NCBI RefSeq assembly: GCF_000388065.1
Contig: NW_009242980.1
Location: 156,250-187,188, forward strand
From: Fonticula alba
Lineage: Eukaryota; Opisthokonta; Rotosphaerida; Fonticulaceae
Reading direction: 5' to 3'
DNA: 30,939 bases
The notes under the pieces are model-generated. The model saw nothing but the letters and a program-made list of their open reading frames with translations. It did not search any database and was not told where the DNA came from. A program made the position numbers and the translations under genes. Within the stretch, counting starts at the first letter, position 1; each line of letters opens with the position of its first letter. Shown one piece after another: positions 9,501 to 17,996 of the stretch.

Positions 9501-12460
9501 AATGACATCCGGAATGCGCAGCGCCACGATCTCCGGGCCCCGGGCCAGGAGCTCCCGCACCAGGTCCAGGAACGAGTCGGCCAGCAGGATGTCACCGGTG
9601 ACACGCGTGCGCACCGCCTGCTCGGCCTGGCGCTGGGCCTCGATGGCCTCGAGCTCGGCCTTGGAAGGCCCGGCCCCGGCGCCCGGGCGCCGAGCCCCCC
9701 CGGCCGGGGCCCGGGCCGACCCGCCGCTCGGGCCCGACCCCTCCACCGGGGCCGGCGCCCGGAACAGCTGCCCCACCGGGGTCCGGTAGATGCCCAGGTC
9801 CTCCGGGGTCAGGGTCTCCGCCAGCCGCGGCAGCCCATCGGCAAAGACCAGCACCGCGTCCAGCGTGTCGGCCGGGCACAGCAGCGCCAGCTCGGCCAGC
9901 GCCTCATGCACCGAGGCACGCAGGTCCGCCTCCGGGCTGGCCAGACGCTCCGGGCTCAGCAGCCGGGCCACGATGGCCGGCAGGGCGGCCGCCGCCAGGG
10001 CCTCCGGCCCGGCCGCCACCTCGTCCCCGGCCCCGGCACCGGCACCGAGGTGCTTCAGCAGCCGGGTCCAGAAGCGCCGGCGCGGCTCGCCGGCCGCCAT
10101 CACCCGCGGATGGTGCGCCAGGTCGCACGACCGGTCCGCAAAGTGCACCAGCCCCGGGAGCCCGGCCTCGGCGCGGGCCGCCAGCCGGGCCACCTGCGCC
10201 AGCAGGGCCGCCCCGCCATGGACCGTCACCTCGCCGGACTCCACCAGGGCACGGAGGCTGGCCAGCAGGGCCCCGGCATGGGCCGGCCCGGGCAGGGCCG
10301 CCAGGCCCCCGGCGCGCAGAGCCCGCCGGGCCTCCGCCGGCCCGGCCACCGCCACACGCACAAACGAGTCGCACAGATGCCCGGCCACCTCGGCCGACAG
10401 GGGGGAGGGGCCCCCCTCCTGGCCGGTGGCCAGCAGCCGCACCACCACCTCCAGCAGGGTGGTGGCCTGCGAGCCGGTCAGCCGATCCAGCATGCGCGTC
10501 GACAGCAGCGGCGCCGTGGCCTTCGACGAGCAGGTCAGCAGCAGCTCCGGATGCCGGGCCACCAGCGGCTCCAGCAAGTCCACCGGGGCCAGGGCCGCCA
10601 GCCGAGCCAGCAGCAGGAACTCCCCGGGCCCGGCGGCACCGGCGATGGCGGCCGCAGCCGCCTCCGGCAGCAGGTCCCCCAGCCGCGGCAGAAGCCCCTC
10701 GGCCAGGGCCGGCCCCAGCATGCCGGAGGACCCGGCCACCGCATGGGCCAGGGCCACCAGGGCCGGCTCGCGCCCGGTCGACTTGCTCCCCTTGAGGGCC
10801 GTCTGGCAGGCGGTCACAAACCCCGGCAACAGATCCGACCCCAGGAGCCCCTGCAGGCGCCCGGCCACATGCAGCAGCCCGGCCACCATGGCCTCATTGC
10901 GCTCCTTCTCCAGGAGCCCCAGCACGTCGGTCAGCAGGCCGCGCGCCAGGGCCGCCGGCTGCTCGCTGCCCGAGGACAGGGCCTCCGGCACCAGGGCCTC
11001 CATGGCCTCCAGGGCCGCCTGCCGATGCTGCACCGAGGTCAGCTTGTCGGCCCCGGCGCCGGTCAGCATGGCCAGCAGGGTGGCGGCCAGGCCGAGCGGC
11101 CGGTCGGCCGCCGCCCACCGGGCCAGCGTCCGCATCAGCTGCAGGCCCAGCTGCCGGGCGTTGGCGCTGCTGGACCGGACGGTCGACAGCAGGGCGCCCT
11201 GGCCCTGGGTGCTGAGCAGCAGCCCGGCCTCCACACCGGCGTGCATGAACACCAGGCTGACAACTGCCGGCGCCGGGCCAGGCAGAGTCGCGAGCGCGGC
11301 AGGACGACACGCACACGCACACACGCACACGCACACGCACACGCACACACGCACACACGCACATCCCCGCCGGCGGAGCGAGGGCCGGCCAGGGTGACGC
11401 GGTGGCAAGCCACAACCGCGCAGGGGCCACACGCGAAATCGACGCCAAAGCCACAGGGTCAGGGACACACCACGCGTGCGATGAGCGGGCAGGGCAAAAT
11501 GCAGGAGGCCCATATGCCGGCCGGCCTGGTGGCCGGGCGGCTGGCCGAACACGTACCGTTGGCCACGGGCTCCACCGTGCGGTAGAGGGCCATGCCGAGC
11601 GGCGCGGCCAGGGCCTCGGCGCGCGCCTCATCCACCAGGGCAAAGAGCGGGACAAACGGCCGGACCAGGTAGTCCGGCAGGGCCACACGCGTGGCCAGCG
11701 TGTGCTTGGCAAACACCTGCATCAGCAGCTTGTCGATGAGGGCCGTGCGAGCCGCGGCCGCGGCCTCATCCTTGGGCGGCTGCCCGGCGCACAGGACTCG
11801 GAAGGCCTCGCCGGCCAGGGCGGCCGACACGGCGCTCCCCGGCGACGCGGCGCCCAGGCGGACCACCGCGTCGGCCAGCGCCGGCACCAGGGCCGTGGCA
11901 GACGGCGCCGCCGCCAGCGGGGCCGCCATCAGCCGGAAGGCACGCCGCGCCGCCGCCAAACCATCGGACGCCAGCAGCTCGCCGTGCACCTTGGCCTGCA
12001 GCGCCAGCAGGGCACTCAGGGAGGCCGCGCCCTCGGCCGACGCCAGGAAGGCCGGCACCCAGCCGAGCGGCGCCGCCAGCCAACGGACCAGCAGGAGGAC
12101 CTGCCGCGCGCTGACCGTGCTGTGGCGCCAAATGCACCGGCGCACCGGGAAGGGCGGAGCGGAAAAGCCGGAAGGGGGAGGCACGGCCACAGCGAGCGTT
12201 GTCAGTGTCAGATGGACAAGGCCGAGCGCGGGAATCGAGGCAACACATGCGCAGGAGGCCCCCCACGCACCCGGGCTTGAAGGGGCCGTTGAAGAGGCGC
12301 GGCAGGAAGGCAACCAGCAGGTCCACATTGGCCGTGGGGTTGATCAGCACCAGCTCCTTGACCGTGCCCAGCAGGGCATTCTGCGACCGGCGATCCGCGT
12401 AATCCGCCAGCACCGAGGCCAGCAGGCTCAGCAGGGCATTGGCCACGCGCCCGGTGGGCT
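3573..12460 (-). CDS. GCN1: GCN1, HEAT-repeat activator of GCN2 (5' end missing)
   Basis: GCN1 binds ribosomes, including collided ones, and lets GCN2 sense uncharged tRNA and phosphorylate eIF2alpha. Three exons are visible: 12271-12460 (5' partial), 11557-12119 (the start could be 12110) and 3573-11263. All phases join, with donors GTGCGT and GTACGT. They give about 2813 residues, slightly longer than the ~2670 of yeast or human GCN1. The whole protein is helical HEAT-type repeats. The eEF3-like region (about 6900-7800) includes RRGAACGAAGLLRG, LLPLLHEGLQD and FAHMIDSASLALLMPVLIRG. The GCN2 RWD-binding region includes LGPALRPFIPQLQTTLLRAL (near 4700), which resembles the human sequence closely. 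An Ala/Glu low-complexity insert lies at 9050-9110, and the tail is acidic (SDDEDDD). The N-terminal residues lie in the gap or beyond it. Identity is recognised from family knowledge. Confidence 0.93.
11307..11363. repeat. CA-type microsatellite in a GCN1 intron
   Basis: An ACACGC-like array lies inside the 293-base intron 11264-11556. In the transcript it reads GT/GC, starting about 40 bases upstream of the acceptor. Confidence 0.85.
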
Positions 12461-12492
12461 CTGCTCGCCGGACGAAGGAGGGGGGGGGGGGG

Positions 12493-12803
12493 NNNNNNNN
12501 NNNNNNNNNNNNNNNNNNNNNNNNNNNNNNNNNNNNNNNNNNNNNNNNNNNNNNNNNNNNNNNNNNNNNNNNNNNNNNNNNNNNNNNNNNNNNNNNNNNN
12601 NNNNNNNNNNNNNNNNNNNNNNNNNNNNNNNNNNNNNNNNNNNNNNNNNNNNNNNNNNNNNNNNNNNNNNNNNNNNNNNNNNNNNNNNNNNNNNNNNNNN
12701 NNNNNNNNNNNNNNNNNNNNNNNNNNNNNNNNNNNNNNNNNNNNNNNNNNNNNNNNNNNNNNNNNNNNNNNNNNNNNNNNNNNNNNNNNNNNNNNNNNNN
12801 NNN
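12493..12803. other. Assembly gap of 311 Ns
   Basis: The gap starts directly after 13 Gs (12480-12492) and lies just upstream of the first readable GCN1 exon. It probably removes part of an intron and possibly the GCN1 start exon. The true size is unknown. Confidence 0.95.
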
Positions 12804-13487
12804 TGCGGCAGGGGAGGGGGGTGGGAGCGATGCTATCGGCAGCCAAAAAGAAAAAAGGGGAGGAAGAGGGGGGGGGGGGAAGAGGGTGGAACAAGAGAGA
12901 GAGAGGGAGTGGCTGCGGATGGCGCTTGCCCCGGGGCGCCGTCGGCGGCACGCATCGCCGCCTGGCCGGCCCATGAGTCGCCGCGTTCCGGTGCCGGTGG
13001 AGGGGCCCGGCTGGCCGTGTGTGCCCGGCAGCGGACCGGCCCGGTGGCTGGGCATGTTGCCCCGGCGACGCCTTGTCACTGGTCCTGCGCGGGGCCCGGC
13101 CGGCGCCCACCACACGCCCGGGCAACATGCCCAGCCACCGGCCAGATCGCCCCCGCCCCCGGCCCCGCCCCCCCGCCCCCCCGCCCGCCGGTCGTGACGC
13201 AAGACAACGCGCCATCCACACGACAGACCAGGCTCTGCTGTCTCCAGGCTCCCCCCGGAGGGGTCCGCCCGCCCCGCCCGGCACCCGGCACCCGGCACCC
13301 GGCGCCCGGCCCCGCGCTAGCCCCAAATGCCAGGCCCCGGGCCGGGTGGAGGCAGCAACGGGGCCCGCATGCGCGCGCCCGGAGGCCCGCCGAGTAGACG
13401 GCCAGCGACGCCGGCGCGTGGGCGCGCGCGACGGCACCTGCACATGCCACCGAACAGGGAGGCCCCAAATGGCATTATATTCTGGTT
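12804..13487. promoter_or_regulatory. Upstream region of GCN1 / 3' flank of the methyltransferase gene
   Basis: On the minus strand this holds a long polypyrimidine stretch (about 12840-12905) ending in GATAG, which looks like the 3' end of an intron running into the gap. It also has a 22-bp inverted repeat and a (CCCGGCA)n-like heptamer array near 13278-13310. AATATA (13476-13481, minus) sits seven bases past the methyltransferase stop and could be a weak poly(A) signal. Several ATGs occur, but none opens a segment I recognise as the GCN1 N-terminus. Confidence 0.4.
13041..13141. repeat. 22-bp perfect inverted repeat, 57-base spacer
   Basis: The arms are 13041-13062 (CCGGTGGCTGGGCATGTTGC plus CC) and 13120-13141, its exact reverse complement. 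Each arm contains the near-palindrome GGGCA-TGT-TGCCC. The element lies between the readable GCN1 exons and the next upstream gene. Confidence 0.9.
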
Positions 13488-14056
13488 CTACGGAGGGGCC
13501 GTGCGGCGGAAGGAGACCACGCGCGATCGGAACCGGCCGCCGCCCTGGCCCGGGCCAAACCCATCGAACCGGGACACCTGCAGCGGGGCCAGGCCTGCCA
13601 GCTCCACCGCCCGGTATCCCTCCAGCATGAAGGCCGGCTGGCCGGGGTCAGCCGGCGCGGCGGCGGCGGCGGCCACCGCCGGATCGGCCTCGCGCGCGCC
13701 CCAGGTGGCCCAGGGCTGGCCGCTGGCTCCGAAGTCCCGCTCCCCGAGGAGGAGGTATTCGTCGGCGCCACCGCGCCGGGCCGCCTCGATCCAGTCGGCC
13801 CCCTGCGACAGCCAGCTTGCCAGGACAACCAGCGCCGGGGGCTGCCCGGTGGTCGGCGCGTCGCCGAAGGCCCGCGCGCGCCACCGGGCCCCGGTCACCA
13901 GGTCGATGGCCGCCGAGGCGTCCAGCGGCAGGACCTCCACCGGGAAGGTGCCCAGGCCGGCGGGCTGGGGGTCGGTGGCCACGATGCGAATGTCCGGGCC
14001 ATGCAGGCACTGTCTCCAGAGGCGCATTGTGGAGAAGATCGCATGTGTGGGTGTGT

Positions 14057-14103
<47 letters not shown>

Positions 14104-16173
14104 TGCGTGTGCGTGTGCGTGTGCGTGTGTGCGTGTGCGTGTGTGCGTGTGCGTGTGCGTGTGTGCGTGTGCGTGTGTGCGTGTGTGCGTGTGTGCGTGT
14201 GTGCGTGTGTGCGTGTGTGCGTGTGCGTGTGGATGTGGGTGTGTGTGCGTGTGTGCGTGTGTGGCCACATCCGTGTTTATGCCCGTGTTCAGGCCCGCCG
14301 TGCCCGTGTGTTCACGGCCGTCGTGTCCACCATGCCCGCAGTCAAGCCCACAGTCATGTTTACGGTCATACCCACAGTCGTGTTTACGGTCATGTCCACG
14401 GACACACCCCCATGTTCAAAACCACAGCCCGTATGTGTGTGAGGAAGGGAACAAAATAAGGGGGAAAAGGCCAAGCAGGCACGCGAAGTGCCCCGCGCCC
14501 CGCGCATCGCGACAGAGGCACGCGCACCGAAGACAGGTAGTGACTGAGGCGCCCATCGGCCGCGCCGAGCTCCAGCAGGACGACCGCCCGGCCACCGGGG
14601 CCCGGCCCGCGCAGGCCCGCCACCCGCTCGCCCAGATAGAAGCACAGGCCGGCCAGGAACTCCGCCGACACAAGCTCGCACGGGGCCCGGGCCAGGGGCA
14701 GGGCCTCCCCGGCCGACGGACCACCCCCGGCCGACGGACCACCCCCGGCCGACGGAGCACCCCCGGCCGACGGACCACCCCCGGCCGACGGACCATCCCC
14801 GAGCGCCGGCAGGAAGGCCGTCGTGACAAAGAGCCAGCCGAAGGGCGGGGCCTCCGGGGCCAGCATCGCGCCGAGCAGGCGCTCGGCCAGCAGGCCCCCA
14901 TCGGCGAGAGCCGCACGCGGCAAGGCAAAGGACGGCTGCCACGCTCCCCCCCACCGGGCGCCGGTCAGTGGCCAGTATTAAAAACAACGAGTCACACATG
15001 AGGCACGCCAGGACACATGCCACCCGGAGAATGCACCGGCCCAAGCCCTGCCAACGCGCCCGGGACATACCTCGGTGTAGTGCCGCTCGTCGAAGAGCAG
15101 CCGCCCCGGCCCGGGGTCGGCCCGGGCCAGGTGCGGGAAGGCAGCCAGCAGGTCGCCCAGCCCCGGCGGCGGGAGCCCGCTCCCGCAGCACGCCTGCCCG
15201 AAAAGGCAGCACAGGGCCCGCCGGGCGGCCGGATGCAAGCCCGGCGCCGGCCGCTCCCGGCCCAGCCCCCGCAGCAGGTCCGCCAGGGAAACCCGCGGCA
15301 ACCGCGGCAACCGCGCCAAGTGCATCGACAGGAAGCCCCGGTACCGGGCCGGCGTCACGGCACCGAGCCCCGGCCCGGCCGCGGCGGCCCACGCCCCCGA
15401 GTGACGCTGCCGTCCCCCGGAGAAGAGAAAGGTCAGTCACCCGCCGGAAGACCGGCCGATGGCCCGGCGAAAGACAATGGCCCGCCATGACGCACGCTCC
15501 ACGACCCCGGGCCCGGCTGCCGGGCCTGCAACTCCCACATGGCCCAGTACATGTCGACCAGGGGCCCCGGCGCGCTGGCCAGCCATCGCGATGCCCACTG
15601 GGCGTCGTGCGTGTGGCTGTCCGCGGCCCCGGGCGGCGTGTCCAGCGCCCGGTTCGCCGGCGCCAGCCGACACACCTGGGGCTCGGGGCCCGGCCAGGCC
15701 GGCCGGCACACGGCCCCCGCGGCGCCCCGGCCCGTGGCCCGGCCATGCCCATGCTCGCTGACCACGGCCGGGCGGCCGGCCAGCGCATCCACCTGCCGCG
15801 CGTACAGGGCCCACAGCTGCATGGCCGATCGCTCGAGCAGCCCGGCCACCGGGCCGGTGAAGATCGACCCGCCGGAAGGCCCCGGCGCCAGGGCCGCGGC
15901 CAGCCCGACCGCCACATCCTCAAGGCCGAGCGGCTCCCCCGACCCCCGGCGCCGGTCCAGCTCGGCCAGCCGCGCAAACGTCGGCACGACCTCCTCCTCG
16001 AACCACCGGGCCCCGGGGTCCGGCCGGCTCGGGGCCGCCGCCGCCGCCGGCCCGGCCGCCGGCAGCACATGCAGCAGCAGCCCAGCCGCCAGCAGCATTT
16101 GCAGTAGCAGCCCAGCCGCCAGCAGCCCATGCAACAGCAGCCCGGCCACCAGAGTCACCACCCGTCGGGGCAT
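13488..16173 (-). CDS. Putative SAM-dependent methyltransferase with hydrophobic N-terminus
   Basis: Four exons (15496-16173, 15071-15406, 14528-14935, 13488-14009), all joined in phase 0 with donors GTGCGT, GTATGT and GTGCGC, encode 647 residues ending in TAG. Residues 5-40 are strongly hydrophobic after MPRR and consist of three ten-residue repeats ([10 protein letters not shown]-like), which suggests a signal peptide or membrane anchor. Residues 456-466 ([11 protein letters not shown]) fit the SAM-binding motif I, and RIVATDP at 482-488 fits the acidic second strand. [10 protein letters not shown] and [15 protein letters not shown] follow as later strands, then [14 protein letters not shown] with WATWG, which I take to be a conserved C-terminal signature. 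A [PSAGGG]5 tract (about 387-414) interrupts the protein before motif I. The substrate is unknown. The fold call is good, but the exact family is not identified. Confidence 0.75.
14045..14264. repeat. Long GT/GC microsatellite in a methyltransferase intron
   Basis: About 220 bases of GTGTG/GTGCGTGT-type repeat nearly fill the 518-base intron 14010-14527. In the transcript it reads CA/GC. It ends about 35 bases upstream of the acceptor. Confidence 0.9.
14711..14800. repeat. 18-bp coding minisatellite, five copies
   Basis: GGCCGACGGACCACCCCC is repeated five times with single-base changes. It encodes the six-residue unit PSAGGG in exon 3 of the methyltransferase gene, so copy changes keep the frame. 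Confidence 0.9.
16054..16143. repeat. 30-bp coding repeat, three copies
   Basis: It encodes residues 11-40 of the methyltransferase protein as three ten-residue hydrophobic units ([30 protein letters not shown]). It builds the entire hydrophobic N-terminal segment. Confidence 0.85.
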
Positions 16174-16195
16174 GTGGGGGCAGGAGCGCGCGCAC

Positions 16196-16245
<50 letters not shown>

Positions 16246-16566
16246 ACGAGGGGGAGAGAAAGAGGCAGAGAACGAGGGGGAGAGAGAGAGAGAGGCAGAG
16301 AACGAGGGAGACAAGGAAGAGAGGGCACGCATTCGGAGATGCCCGGACCGCGATGCGGCCCGGTCCGGCCCGCATTTGATCGCCACACACACCGTGAAAA
16401 AAGCCGCCAGCCACACACACGCACATACGTCCCAACGCACGGGCCCCCGCACTGGGCCCACAATCGCCGCGCCATGCCAGGCCCCCCGCACCCCGCACCC
16501 CGCCGGCGCATAGAAAGGCCCAACACCGAAGAGGCCGGTCTATTCCAAAAAGACACCATGGCGGCC
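16174..16566. promoter_or_regulatory. Methyltransferase promoter region / tRNA ligase 3' flank
   Basis: An (AG)18 tract at 16201-16236 begins 28 bases upstream of the methyltransferase ATG. It is followed by three copies of GGCAGAGAACGAGGG (16238-16252, 16264-16278, 16294-16308) separated by GA-rich spacers. In the sense strand this is a pure CT-rich leader, which could serve as an initiator or 5' UTR element. No gene is visible. Confidence 0.45.
16539..16544 (-). promoter_or_regulatory. Possible poly(A) signal AATAGA, tRNA ligase gene
   Basis: AATAGA on the minus strand, about 23 bases after the tRNA ligase stop codon, sits in an unusually AT-rich patch (TCTTTTTGGAATAGA). Confidence 0.35.
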
Positions 16567-17959
16567 TCACCGGCGCCACGGCAGCGGCCCGGGGGCCAGG
16601 TGCCCGCGCAGGGCCAGGCCCGGGCCCGGCCGCAGCCAGCCCGGCCGGTCGGCCTCCGGGCACAGCTCCTCCGCCCGGATGAAGTGCAGCCCCTGGGCCT
16701 CGATGGCCTCGGCGTCACCGGCCCGGAGGAGCTCGACGAAACGCCCGGCCGAGAGGCCGGCCTCGGCCGGGTCCACCCCGGCCGCCAGGGCCATGGTGAT
16801 GTGCGGCGCCCGGGATGACGGCTCCGGGCCCGGGCCCGAGTGCCGCCAGCACCGCTGCAGCGGCTCCGGCAGCCGCACCACAAAGCAGCATGTCCGCCGG
16901 TCGGTCAGCAGCCCGACCACCGTGAAGTCCACCCGGACCGGCTGCCAGGCCTGGCCCCGGTCGGCCGGCGCCCCGGGCCCCGCCGCGCACCACTCCTCCA
17001 GGGCTTGGAGCACGCGGAAGGCACGGCTGCCGGCCTCCGGCACCCGGCCCTTGAGAAAGGCCAGCGTCACATGCAGGTCGGTCTTGTCCACGGCCAGGCG
17101 CCCGGCCGGGTCCAGCGCGCCCCGGTGCCGGGCAAAGAGCCCCGACAGCAGCCCCATGGCTCGGTGGTCGGGCAGGATCTGCACGAAGACCGGCAGGTCC
17201 GCCCGCGCCAGTCGCCCCGGGCCCTGCTCCCGGTAGTACCGCTGCATGTACCGGGCCACGGCCGGGAAGGCCCCGGCCCCAGGGTCGGGCCCCCGGGCCG
17301 GGCCAGCCGCCGGCAGCACCGGCCCCACCGCCCGGCGGAGGAGCCCGCCATCCGGCGCCGCCCCCGGCCGCAGGCCCACATCCGGCCCGACACACCGGGC
17401 CAGGTCGGCCAGCAGCCGGCCCAGGGTGCGCTCCAGCGCCGCGCCCCCGGACCCAGCCCCATAGTCCACATCCAGCACATGGTCAAAGAGCAGGGCATCC
17501 GCATTGGCCTGGCGGACCTCCCGCAGGAGGACCCCCGCCGGCCGCCGGCCCCCGTCAGGGCCCCGGTGGTCGAGCCCCGGCCCGGCCGGCTGCACGAACT
17601 CCTCGAAAAACCGCCGGACGATGTCCTCCCGCTGCCGGCCGTCCAGCGAGTCGAGGCTGCGGTTTTCCGGGTCCACCCGCGGGCCAATGCGCGCCAGGGC
17701 CAGCGCCAGCAGCGGCGCGGCCGGCCCCGGCTCCGAGTCCTCCGACCCCGGCGGCAGCAGCAGCAGCGCGGGCCCGGGCCGGACAAGGACCGCCCGCCAC
17801 GGCCGGCCCAGCCCGGCAGTCATGTGCAGCACCGGCTCCAGCCGGTGGAAGGGCGTCTGGTTATTGCGATCCACGATGACTGCCAGCCCCCCGCCGGCGG
17901 GCCAGGCGCCGCCCGCGCAGCCCAATCCCCGGGCACCGAGACAAGGGCCGTCAGCGACA

Positions 17960-17996
<37 letters not shown>

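Noticed and set aside
8850-11585. Plus-strand 911-codon open frame opposite GCN1
   Set aside because: Same shadow effect. It reads through a GCN1 intron microsatellite and has no recognisable domain, whereas the minus strand matches GCN1 throughout.
12804-13468. Minus-strand frames upstream of the gap as the GCN1 start exon
   Set aside because: None resembles a GCN1 N-terminus or ends in a phase-matched donor. The start is more likely in the gap.
14045-14264. Repeat array considered as a CRISPR or tandem-gene structure
   Set aside because: It is a simple GT/GC microsatellite with no spacer-repeat pattern, in a eukaryotic intron.
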